Shown piece by piece: positions 55,184 to 62,719 of a stretch of DNA of 64,000 bases. Position numbers and translations under genes: made by a program. Positions within the stretch are counted from its first letter, which is position 1, and the number at the start of each line of letters is the position of its first letter. The notes below the pieces were generated by a model. It was given only the letters and a program-made list of their open reading frames with translations. It did no database searches and had not been told where the DNA came from. Source of the DNA: Sphingobium sp. CCH11-B1 (GTDB taxonomy: Bacteria; Pseudomonadota; Alphaproteobacteria; Sphingomonadales; Sphingomonadaceae); contig NZ_LSJY01000009.1 in assembly GCF_001556865.1 (NCBI RefSeq), positions 7,823 through 71,822 of the forward strand, read 5' to 3'.

Positions 55184-55618
55184 ATGTTGCGCACTTTGTT
55201 ATTCACGGCCGCGATGGCGATCACTGCGCCGGCCGTGGCACAGACCATGATGGAACAGGGTTCCAGCCCCGCCGCGCCGCAGTCTGCAGCGCCGACGACG
55301 CCGGCCGCGCCGGCCCCGGCTCAGCCGCCGGGCGCCACGCCCGCTGCGCCGGCCAGCCCGGCGAACAGTATCGCTTCCATCGTGGACGCCGAATTCCCGG
55401 CCTATGACGTCAACAAGGACGGTCAGCTGGACCAGTCGGAATTTTCCCGCTGGATGCTTGCGCTCAAGGACCAGGAAATGAAATCGACCGGCACCATGCT
55501 GCCGGCGGACCAGGTCACGGCCTGGGCGAATGGCGCATTCACGACCGCGGACAAGGACAAGAGCAGCAACGTCAGCAAGCCCGAGCTCATCAGCTATCTG
55601 AGCGGCGGCGCAGCGTGA
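55184..55618 (+). CDS. secreted EF-hand calcium-binding protein
   Basis: A signal peptide (MLRTLLFTAAMAITAPAVAQ) precedes a Pro/Ala-rich linker (about residues 25-60) and two EF-hand loops: DVNKDGQLDQSE (canonical) and DKDKSSNVSKPE (second, with the usual Gly replaced). The mature protein is probably periplasmic. Such proteins are common in sphingomonads without a defined role. CAGGAGATTT upstream supports ATG 55184. It is unrelated to the flanking purB and xylose genes. Confidence 0.87.
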   Translation: MLRTLLFTAAMAITAPAVAQTMMEQGSSPAAPQSAAPTTPAAPAPAQPPGATPAAPASPANSIASIVDAEFPAYDVNKDGQLDQSEFSRWMLALKDQEMKSTGTMLPADQVTAWANGAFTTADKDKSSNVSKPELISYLSGGAA

Positions 55619-55747
55619 CCTCACCCCATCCCTGCTGTCACGAAGGCAGGACATAAGGGCCCTTACGGGTCGCATCGGCGAAGGCGGCATGGAGCGAAGG
55701 CCATGCCGCCTTCTGCTGCATAGAGTGTCCCGCCAGAGCCGGCCGCG

Positions 55748-55939
55748 TCAGCCCTTCTTTCGCGCGTAGAGCAGGGCCGCGACGATGGCGGCCGACCCGA
55801 TGCCCACGGCTGTCCCCATCCATACGCCCTTGCCCGCGGACTTCCGTGCGGCGGTTGCAAGATCCGGCGATGCGGGGGCGGCATTCGGATCGGCGGCGGC
55901 CTCCTGCGCGGCAGTAGCTTGTGTGTCATTCTTGCTCAT
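55748..55939 (-). CDS. small single-pass membrane protein
   Basis: A 63-residue product with an Ala-rich hydrophilic N-terminus (MSKNDTQATAAQEAAAD) and one transmembrane helix (about residues 38-58: GVWMGTAVGIGSAAIVAALL) followed by a basic tail ARKKG. No family is recognised. The membrane segment and charge pattern look real, but no clear ribosome site is seen. Confidence 0.55.
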   Translation of the reverse strand: MSKNDTQATAAQEAAADPNAAPASPDLATAARKSAGKGVWMGTAVGIGSAAIVAALLYARKKG

Positions 55940-56037
55940 CGTGGGAAGGCTATGCCCCAAAGCGGGGCAGTCGAAAAGTCACAAGCGCAAACATCCGTCG
56001 CGAGCGCCTCCTGACGCGGCTTTCGCGCAACATCCTC

Positions 56038-56075
56038 TTGACTTCGACACGGCTTCGATGTTGGTAGCGCTATCA
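56038..56075 (+). promoter_or_regulatory. promoter region and LacI-type operator O4 of the xylose operon
   Basis: TTGACT (56038-56043) is a likely -35; the operator TGGTAGCGCTATCA (56062-56075) covers the expected -10 and start. It matches the TGRTARCGYTAYCA consensus at every position and is the strongest of the four sites. Confidence 0.75.
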
Positions 56076-56104
56076 ATCTAGAAACCACTCATTAGGAGCT
56101 GATG

Positions 56105-57247
56105 ATGCCGGGGGATGTTGCCTTGCTCGACTGCTTGCCTGCCGATTGGCGGGACGGTCTTTTCATCGGCCGTGTGCAGACCGCCGACGGCCCCAGTCCC
56201 ATCCTGGTCGACAAGGGCCAGGTCTATGACATGAGCCGCGTCGCGCCCACCGCCGCGCAACTCGTTCAAAAGCTTCCCCTCGATGCGAATGCCGGCGAGC
56301 CGCTCGGTGCGCTGGAGAATCTCGCCCTTCCCCTCCTCAGCCCGGTCGACCTGCAATGCGTCAAGGCCTGCGGCGTCACCTTCGCCGTGTCGGCGCTGGA
56401 GCGGGTGATCGAGGAAAGCGCGCGCGGCGACTTCACCAAGGCGTCGGAAATTCGGGGACGTCTGGAAGAGCGAGTCGGCGGCTCCATCCGTTCGGTGGCT
56501 CCAGGTTCGCCCGAAGCCGCCGCGCTCAAAGCCGCGCTGATCGAGGACGGCCTTTGGTCGCAATATCTGGAAGTCGCGATCGGCCCCGACGCCGAAGTCT
56601 TCACCAAGTCGCCCATCCTGTCCACCGTCGGCCTGGGCGCCGAGATTGGCATTCGGTCCGATTCGACCTGGAACAACCCCGAACCGGAAATCGTGCTGGT
56701 GGTCGACGCCGCCGGCAAGACCGTGGGCGCGACGCTGGGCAACGACGTCAACCTGCGCGATTTCGAAGGGCGCTCGGCCCTGCTGCTGGGCAAGGCGAAG
56801 GACAACAATGCCTCCTGCGCGCTCGGACCGCTGATCCGGCTGTTCGACGACGGCTTCACCATCGACGACGTCCGCAACGCCGAAGTCGGCCTGACCATCG
56901 ACGGCCCGGAAGGCTATCGCCTGGAAGGCGTCAGCAGCATGAACCAGATCAGCCGCGATCCGCTGGACCTCGTGCGCCAGACCCTGTCCGAACATCAATA
57001 TCCCGACGGGTTCGCGCTGTTCCTGGGGACGCTGTTCGCCCCGGTGCAGGATCGTGACGAACCGGGCCGCGGCTTCACTCACAAGGTGGGCGACACGGTC
57101 GCCATCGCCACCCCGCGCCTGGGCAAGCTGGTGAACCGGGTCGTGACATCGAAGGATGCGACCCCGTGGACCATGGGCGTTGCTGCCCTGATGACCAACC
57201 TCGCCGCTCGCGGCCTGTTGACGATGAAAGAGAAAGAAAACGCATGA
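56105..57247 (+). CDS. xylX: FAH-family 2-keto-3-deoxy-D-xylonate dehydratase (XylX-like)
   Basis: The 380-residue protein belongs to the fumarylacetoacetate hydrolase family: CGVTFAVSALER, IGPDAEVFTKSPILSTVGLGAEIG, WNNPEPEIVLVVD (metal ligands Glu/Asp), LGNDVNLRDFEGRSALLLGKAKDNN. In Caulobacter the corresponding XylX dehydrates 2-keto-3-deoxyxylonate to alpha-ketoglutarate semialdehyde in the Weimberg pathway; the L-arabinonate analogue is the alternative. ATG 56105 has AGGAG at a 6-base spacing; ATG 56102 is possible. It is the first gene of the xylose operon and overlaps xylB by 4 bp. Confidence 0.88.
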   Translation: MPGDVALLDCLPADWRDGLFIGRVQTADGPSPILVDKGQVYDMSRVAPTAAQLVQKLPLDANAGEPLGALENLALPLLSPVDLQCVKACGVTFAVSALERVIEESARGDFTKASEIRGRLEERVGGSIRSVAPGSPEAAALKAALIEDGLWSQYLEVAIGPDAEVFTKSPILSTVGLGAEIGIRSDSTWNNPEPEIVLVVDAAGKTVGATLGNDVNLRDFEGRSALLLGKAKDNNASCALGPLIRLFDDGFTIDDVRNAEVGLTIDGPEGYRLEGVSSMNQISRDPLDLVRQTLSEHQYPDGFALFLGTLFAPVQDRDEPGRGFTHKVGDTVAIATPRLGKLVNRVVTSKDATPWTMGVAALMTNLAARGLLTMKEKENA

Positions 57248-58002
57248 GCCGCGCCATCTACCCGAGCCTGAAGGGCAAGCGGGTCTTTATCTCCGGCGGC
57301 GGCAGCGGCATCGGTGAAGGACTGGTCGAAGCCTTTGTGGGTCAGGGCGCCCATGTGGCCTTTTGCGACATCGCCGTCGAAGCGAGCGAAGCGCTGGTGG
57401 AACGCCTGTCCTCCGCCGCATTCAAGCCCCTGTTCCACGCGGTCGACCTGCGCGACATCGACGCCGTTCAGGCGATGATGGTCAGGGTGGAAGAGCAGCT
57501 GGGCGGCATCGACATCCTCATCAACAATGCCGCCAACGACGATCGCCACACGATCGAGGAAGTCACGCCGGCCTATTGGGACGAGCGCATGGCGGTGAAC
57601 CTGCGCCATCTGTTCTTCGCCGCGCAGGCGGTCGTGCCGGCAATGAAGCGCGATGGCGGCGGGGTCATCATCAACTTCGGGTCGATCAGCTGGCATCTCG
57701 CCCTGCCCGAACTGACGCTCTACCAAACCGCCAAGGCTGCGATCGAGGGCCTGACGCGCAGCCTCGCTCGCGATCTTGGCCGCGACAATATCCGCGTCAA
57801 CACCATCATCCCCGGCAATGTGAAGACGCCGCGTCAGGAGAAATGGTACACGCCCGAAGGCGAAGCGGAGATCGTCGCCGCGCAGTGCCTGGACGGCCGC
57901 ATCCTGCCGATGGACGTCGCCGCGCTCGCGATGTTCCTGGCGTCGGACGACGCCCGTTTCTGCACGGGTCACGATTATTTCATCGATGCAGGGTGGCGCT
58001 GA
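57244..58002 (+). CDS. xylB: D-xylose 1-dehydrogenase (SDR)
   Basis: This oxidises D-xylose to D-xylonolactone with NAD. The 252-residue SDR has the cofactor loop GGGSGIGEG (18-26), NNAANDDRH, Ser147, Tyr160 and Lys164, and the tail CTGHDYFIDAGWR. The N-terminus MSRAIYPSLKGKRV and the stretch PGNVKTPRQEKWYTPEGEAE agree closely with Caulobacter XylB as remembered, which makes the substrate assignment good. ATGA overlap with xylX; xylC begins 1 bp after the stop. Confidence 0.92.
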   Translation: MSRAIYPSLKGKRVFISGGGSGIGEGLVEAFVGQGAHVAFCDIAVEASEALVERLSSAAFKPLFHAVDLRDIDAVQAMMVRVEEQLGGIDILINNAANDDRHTIEEVTPAYWDERMAVNLRHLFFAAQAVVPAMKRDGGGVIINFGSISWHLALPELTLYQTAKAAIEGLTRSLARDLGRDNIRVNTIIPGNVKTPRQEKWYTPEGEAEIVAAQCLDGRILPMDVAALAMFLASDDARFCTGHDYFIDAGWR

Positions 58003-58003
58003 C

Positions 58004-58876
58004 ATGAGCATGGAACCGCAGAGCATATTGTCGGTCGGCGCGACGTTGGGCGAAGGACCGGTATGGGTCGCGCGCGATGCCGCGTTGTGGTTCGTGGATA
58101 TCAAGGAACACCGCATCCACCGGTTCGATCCGGCTGGCGGAGAAGCGCGCCACTGGACCGCGCCAGCGCAGGTCGGCTGGATACTTCCCACCGACGACGG
58201 GCTGTTCGCGGTCGGCCTTCAGTCCGGTGTTCACCGCTTCGATCCGGCCGACGGCAGCTTCGTCCTGCTGCACGCGCCCGAAGCGGCGCTGCCCGGCAAT
58301 CGGCAGAATGACGCCACGGTGGCGCCGGATGGCGCGATCTGGTTCGGGTCCATGGACGATGGCGAAGAGCAGGCGAGCGGGCGGTTCTACCGGCTGCACA
58401 AGGGCCTGTGCGCAGACACCGGCTTGCCGCCTGTATCCATCACCAATGGCCCCGCCGTCTCCGCCGATGGCCGGACGCTGTATCACACCGATACGCTGGG
58501 CAAGCGCATATGGCGCAGCAGCCTGGGCGAGGACGGCGCGGTCCTGGAGAGCCGCCCGTTCGTCGAGATCGAGGACGGCGCAGGCTATCCCGACGGTCCG
58601 ACGGTGGATGCCGAGGGTTGCCTGTGGACCGGCCTGTACGGCGGCTGGGCGGCGCGCCGCTACGATCCGGCGGGCAAGATGATGCGGGAGGTGCGGTTTC
58701 CCGTGTCCAACATCACCAAAATCGCCTTCGGCGGTCCCGACCTGCGCACCGCCTATGCGACCAGCGCGCGGAAGGGGCTGGACATGACAGCGTTGACAGC
58801 GCAACCACTGGCGGGCGATCTGTTCGCATTCGACCCCGGCGTGGCGGGCGCGCCGGGCACGATTGCAACGATATAA
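58004..58876 (+). CDS. xylC: SMP-30/gluconolactonase-family xylonolactonase
   Basis: This hydrolyses D-xylonolactone to xylonate. The 290-residue six-bladed propeller has the SMP-30 signature sites: GATLGEGPVWVARDAALWFVD (metal Glu), NRQNDATVAPDGAIWFGSMD (Asn/Asp), ITNGPAVSADGRTLYHTDT and GYPDGPTVDAEGCLW. A place directly after xylB is the standard arrangement. ATG 58004 lies just after the xylB stop; ATG 58010 is also possible. Confidence 0.92.
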   Translation: MSMEPQSILSVGATLGEGPVWVARDAALWFVDIKEHRIHRFDPAGGEARHWTAPAQVGWILPTDDGLFAVGLQSGVHRFDPADGSFVLLHAPEAALPGNRQNDATVAPDGAIWFGSMDDGEEQASGRFYRLHKGLCADTGLPPVSITNGPAVSADGRTLYHTDTLGKRIWRSSLGEDGAVLESRPFVEIEDGAGYPDGPTVDAEGCLWTGLYGGWAARRYDPAGKMMREVRFPVSNITKIAFGGPDLRTAYATSARKGLDMTALTAQPLAGDLFAFDPGVAGAPGTIATI

Positions 58877-58900
58877 CGAGTAAGTGTGGAGGACGTCAGG

Positions 58901-60313
58901 ATGAGTGAGGGGAGCGCCGGAAAGGTCAACATGGCCTTTATCGCAGCGATCGTCGCGGTTGCGACGATCGGCGGTTTCATGTTCGGTTATGATTCGGGCG
59001 TCATCAACGGCACGCAAAAGGGCCTGGAAAGCGCGTTCGATCTTGGCAAGCTGGGCATCGGCGTCAATGTCGGCGCGATCCTGGTCGGTTCCTCCATCGG
59101 CGCGTTCGGTGCGGGCCGCATGGCCGACATCATCGGCCGTCGCGGCGTCATGATGCTGTCGGCGGTCCTGTTTCTGCTGAGCGCGCTGCTCGCCGGCGCG
59201 GCCGGATCGTCCGCCATCTTCATCTTCGCCCGCATCATCGGTGGTCTTGGCGTCGGCGCGGCAAGCGTCATTTCGCCCGTCTATATCTCGGAGGTGACCC
59301 CGGCCGCCGTGCGTGGCCGGTTGTCGTCGGTGCAGCAGGTCATGATCATTTCCGGCCTCACCGGCGCGTTCGTCGCCAATTTCGTGCTGGCGCGCTATGC
59401 TGGCGGATCGACCGCGCCCTTGTGGCTGGACGTTCCGGCGTGGCGCTGGATGTTCTGGCTGCAGGGAATCCCGGCCGCCATCTACTTCTTCGCGCTGCTG
59501 GTGATCCCGGAAAGCCCGCGCTACCTGGTGGCGCGCGGTCAGGAAGAGCGGGCGCAGGCTGTGCTTACCCGCCTGTTCGGCGCGGAAGAAGCTGCGCGCA
59601 AGGTAAGCGAAATTCGCGCCAGCCTTGCTGCCGATCATCATCGCCCGAAGCTGAGCGACCTTGTCGACAAGACAAGCGGCAAGATCCGCCCCATCGTGTG
59701 GACCGGAATCGGCCTTGCCGTGTTCCAGCAGTTGGTCGGCATCAACGTCGTCTTCTATTATGGCGCGACGTTGTGGGAAGCAGTTGGCTTTTCGGAAGAC
59801 TATGCGCTTCAGACCAACATCCTTTCGGGCGTGCTGTCCATCGGCGCTTGTCTGGCCACCATCGCCCTGGTCGACAGGATCGGCCGCAAGCCGCTGCTGC
59901 TGATTGGCTCGGCCGGCATGGCCGTTACCTTGGCGACCGTCGCCTACGCCTTCTCCACTGCCGTCACCGGCGCGGATGGGGCGGTGTCGCTGCCGGGCAA
60001 TAACGGCATCATCGCGCTGGTCGCCGCCAATCTCTACGTCATCTTCTTCAACATGAGCTGGGGCCCGATCATGTGGGTCATGCTGGGCGAGATGTTCCCG
60101 AACCAGATCCGCGGATCGGGCCTGGCCGTCGCCGGCTTCGCCCAGTGGATCGCCAATGCGGTCGTTTCGGTCAGCTTCCCCTCGCTGGTCGTGTCGCCGG
60201 GCCTGGCCGTCGCCTATTGCGGCTATGCCTTCTTCGCGTTGGTGTCCTTCTTCTTCGTGCGCGCCATGGTCAACGAAACCAAGGGCCGCGAGCTTGAGGA
60301 CATGGTCGGCTGA
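58901..60313 (+). CDS. MFS sugar porter, probable D-xylose:proton symporter
   Basis: The 470-residue protein has 12 transmembrane helices and all sugar porter signatures: GGFMFGYDSGVINGT, GRMADIIGRRGVMM, PVYISEVTPAAVRGRLSS, the PESPRYLVARG motif, FQQLVGINVVFYYG and GWGP-type WGPIMWVMLGEMFPNQIRG. It is closest in style to XylE/GalP. In this operon D-xylose is the likely substrate. ATG 58901 has GGAGG 8 bases upstream; a GTG at 58886 is inferior. Confidence 0.93.
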   Translation: MSEGSAGKVNMAFIAAIVAVATIGGFMFGYDSGVINGTQKGLESAFDLGKLGIGVNVGAILVGSSIGAFGAGRMADIIGRRGVMMLSAVLFLLSALLAGAAGSSAIFIFARIIGGLGVGAASVISPVYISEVTPAAVRGRLSSVQQVMIISGLTGAFVANFVLARYAGGSTAPLWLDVPAWRWMFWLQGIPAAIYFFALLVIPESPRYLVARGQEERAQAVLTRLFGAEEAARKVSEIRASLAADHHRPKLSDLVDKTSGKIRPIVWTGIGLAVFQQLVGINVVFYYGATLWEAVGFSEDYALQTNILSGVLSIGACLATIALVDRIGRKPLLLIGSAGMAVTLATVAYAFSTAVTGADGAVSLPGNNGIIALVAANLYVIFFNMSWGPIMWVMLGEMFPNQIRGSGLAVAGFAQWIANAVVSVSFPSLVVSPGLAVAYCGYAFFALVSFFFVRAMVNETKGRELEDMVG

Positions 60314-60316
60314 ACC

Positions 60317-61219
60317 ATGGGTCGGACGAGCCAAGGGGATCGCATCATCCTGAAGGCGGGAGCGCTGGAAGCGGCGCTCTCGCCTTCGCTCGGCGGAGCG
60401 CTGCTATGGTTCGCCGCCGATGGAGCGGACCTGCTGCGTCGCAGCCCTGACGAAGCGACCGATGCGCTGGAGACGGCCAGCTTTCCGCTGGTCCCCTATG
60501 CCAACCGGATTGCGCACGGGCGCTTCACCTTCGACGAATCGACCTGCCAGCTGCCGCTGAATTTCGGCGATCATCCGCACAGTCTGCACGGGTTTGGATG
60601 GCAGACCGGGTGGGCGGCCGTTGAAACGAGCGAGCGCCATGCGACGCTGGTGCACGCGCATCGCGGCGATGCGGGCTGGCCCTGGGCTTATCGGGCCGAA
60701 CAGAAGGTCGTGCTGACGCAAGGCAGCCTCTCGCTCTTGCTGACCATCACGAACGAGGGCGACCGGCCGATGCCGGCGGGCCTTGGCTTCCATCCCTATT
60801 TCGCCGCCGACACGGGCACCCGCTTGCAATTCGACGCGGAGAGCATGTGGCTTTCCACGCCCGACATGCTGCCCGAACGCGAAACGGCGGCCGATACGCT
60901 GGGCGACTGGTCGCAGCCCGCGCCCGTGCTGGGCGACAGCCTGATCGACAATGCCTATGGCGGCTGGGGCGGCGTCGCGCAGGTGACGCGCAGCGACGGG
61001 CTGCGCCTGGAACTGACGGGCGAGGGCACCGACTGGCTGCATGTCTATCGCCCGCCCGGCTTCGACTTCTTCTGCCTGGAACCGGTCAGCCACATGCCCG
61101 ACGCCATCCATCGCGGCGGCATGGCGGTGGTCGATCCGGGCCAGCAGAGCAGGATCGGGATGACCATCGCCGTGCACAAAGGCGACGAGGCGCTTCCGCA
61201 ATCGGCTTCCTTCGCCTAA
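60317..61219 (+). CDS. aldose 1-epimerase
   Basis: This mutarotates aldoses between alpha and beta anomers, supplying the form used by xylose dehydrogenase. The 300-residue protein has FPLVPYANRIAHGRFTFD, DHPHSLHGFGWQTGW (catalytic His), LGFHPYFAAD (second His) and a C-terminal catalytic Glu in FFCLEPVSHMPDA. It belongs to the GalM-like superfamily (COG2017 type). It is the last gene of the operon, 3 bp after the sugar porter stop. Confidence 0.92.
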   Translation: MGRTSQGDRIILKAGALEAALSPSLGGALLWFAADGADLLRRSPDEATDALETASFPLVPYANRIAHGRFTFDESTCQLPLNFGDHPHSLHGFGWQTGWAAVETSERHATLVHAHRGDAGWPWAYRAEQKVVLTQGSLSLLLTITNEGDRPMPAGLGFHPYFAADTGTRLQFDAESMWLSTPDMLPERETAADTLGDWSQPAPVLGDSLIDNAYGGWGGVAQVTRSDGLRLELTGEGTDWLHVYRPPGFDFFCLEPVSHMPDAIHRGGMAVVDPGQQSRIGMTIAVHKGDEALPQSASFA

Positions 61220-61253
61220 GCTGCCCCAAATCTGGCAGCAAGGGTAACAGCCG

Positions 61254-61631
61254 ATGCAGTTTTTGCGGACCGCCTTCTGGGTCGTCATCGCCGTGGCCGC
61301 CGCCCTGTTCTTCAAGGCGAACAACAAGCCGCTCGACATCAAGATCTGGGGCGACATCGTCTGGGAGACGCGGGTCTGGTTCCCGATCCTGCTGGCGTTC
61401 CTGGCGGGCGCCCTGCCCTTCTGGATCATGGCGCGGGTGACGCGCTGGCGGTTGCGGCGGCAGATGGACAGCAGCGAACGCGCGCTGGCGGCTGCGACCG
61501 CGGCGAGCGCGCCCGTCACGCCGGCGGTCGACGGCGCAAGCGCGGCCTTGCCCGATCCGCATGCCGCCGTTGCCGCCGACATGACCGCCCCCCTTCCCCC
61601 CGTCACGCCCAAGAGCACAGGACCGTTATGA
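61254..61631 (+). CDS. LapA-domain (DUF1049) membrane protein
   Basis: The 125-residue protein has two transmembrane helices (about residues 5-22 and 42-60) with the LapA-type spacing: ALFFKANNKPLDIKIWGD between them and WIMARVTRWRLRRQMD after the second. The C-terminus is Ala/Pro-rich. LapA/YciS proteins take part in lipopolysaccharide assembly control in E. coli. In sphingomonads the gene typically lies before pyrF, as here, with a 4-bp overlap. Confidence 0.85.
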   Translation: MQFLRTAFWVVIAVAAALFFKANNKPLDIKIWGDIVWETRVWFPILLAFLAGALPFWIMARVTRWRLRRQMDSSERALAAATAASAPVTPAVDGASAALPDPHAAVAADMTAPLPPVTPKSTGPL

Positions 61632-62314
61632 CCAGCCCCGTCTATGTCGCCATCGATACGCCCGACCTGGCGAAGGCGCAGGCGCTCGCCGCGCAGGTGA
61701 AGCGGCATGTCGGGGGTTTGAAGCTGGGCCTCGAATTCTTTTGCGCCAACGGCCATCATGGCGTGCATGAGATGGCGAAGTTCGGCCTGCCGATCTTCCT
61801 CGACCTCAAGCTCCACGACATCCCCAATACGGTGGCGAAGGCGGTGCAGGCGCTGCACCGTCTGGAACCAGCGATCCTGACCGTCCATGCCGCCGGCGGC
61901 CGAGCCATGCTGGAGGACGCGAAGGCGGCGGCGGGCGTCAATACCAAGGTGGTGGCGGTCACGGTGCTGACCAGCCTGGACGACGCCGACCTGCTCGATA
62001 TCGGCGTGGGCGGCGGCGCGGGGGGCAAGGCGGAAGATCAAGTCCGCCGCCTCGCCGACCTGGCGCAGAGCGCGGGCCTCGACGGCATCGTCTGTTCCGG
62101 CGAGGAAGTTGCGATGGTGAAGCAGGCCTGGAGCGACGGCTTCTTCGTGGTGCCGGGCGTGCGGCCCGCAGGCGGCGCGAAGGGGGACCAGAAACGCGCC
62201 GTCACCCCGCGCGAGGCGCTGGACCGGGGCGCGTCCATCCTGGTGGTGGGACGGCCGATCAGCCTGGCCGAAAACCCGGACCTCGCCGCCCGCGAGATCG
62301 AGGCGACGCTCTAG
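61628..62314 (+). CDS. pyrF: orotidine 5'-phosphate decarboxylase
   Basis: This makes UMP from OMP. The 228-residue TIM-barrel has the catalytic motif IFLDLKLHDIPNTVAKAV (Asp-Lys-x-x-Asp), GLKLGLEFFCANG, TVHAAGGRAML and the phosphate-binding VVPGVRPAGGAKGDQKRAVTP with GASILVVGRPI. It is translationally coupled to the lapA-like gene. The conserved 26-bp element lies 22 bp after its stop. Confidence 0.98.
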   Translation: MTSPVYVAIDTPDLAKAQALAAQVKRHVGGLKLGLEFFCANGHHGVHEMAKFGLPIFLDLKLHDIPNTVAKAVQALHRLEPAILTVHAAGGRAMLEDAKAAAGVNTKVVAVTVLTSLDDADLLDIGVGGGAGGKAEDQVRRLADLAQSAGLDGIVCSGEEVAMVKQAWSDGFFVVPGVRPAGGAKGDQKRAVTPREALDRGASILVVGRPISLAENPDLAAREIEATL

Positions 62315-62719
62315 CGGTCCCTTTGCGGTCACTGAAACGCGACGAGCGAAGTTCACACCGTCACTGGTTTTGATTTTCCGCCCTTTTTCGCGGCAATCGC
62401 TACGGCGAAGCGACCCCCACGCGCCGCCCACGCGCCCGCAAGGTCACGCCCGCGCGCCGCCAACGTCACGGCGGCGCGACAGCTTCGCGATGGGGTGCGA
62501 GAGGGGGCGGAGGCGTGGGGGACAGGGTACGCATCCGGTCATTGGATCAGGGATGGGCGGTGTAGGACAGGGGGATCACCGATATAAGATAGCTTGGGCA
62601 GCGGATATCCGATTTGCTAAGCATGGGCACTTCCAACCCTCAAATGTACATACGAAAACCTGTTTACCCTTTGCTTACGCCAGATCAGTCATAACCCCTC
62701 CGCGTTCGATGGAGGCATT
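62315..62719. other. 405-bp intergenic region after pyrF
   Basis: No gene is supported. It contains the conserved element at 62337-62362, a T-rich stretch (62365-62391), a CGCG-rich tract to about 62520, and from about 62570 an AT-richer segment that leads into the low-GC membrane protein gene and should hold its promoter. Confidence 0.6.
62337..62362 (+). repeat. conserved 26-bp element downstream of pyrF
   Basis: GCGAAGTTCACACCGTC (62346-62362) and the nine bases before it match the inverted complement of the purB-flanking element at 53545-53570 with two substitutions. As with purB, it is followed by T-rich then CGCG-rich sequence. Confidence 0.7.

Noticed and set aside
57980-60334. 784-codon minus-strand frame opposite xylC and the sugar porter
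   Set aside because: His/Arg/Gln-rich antisense artefact without motifs.
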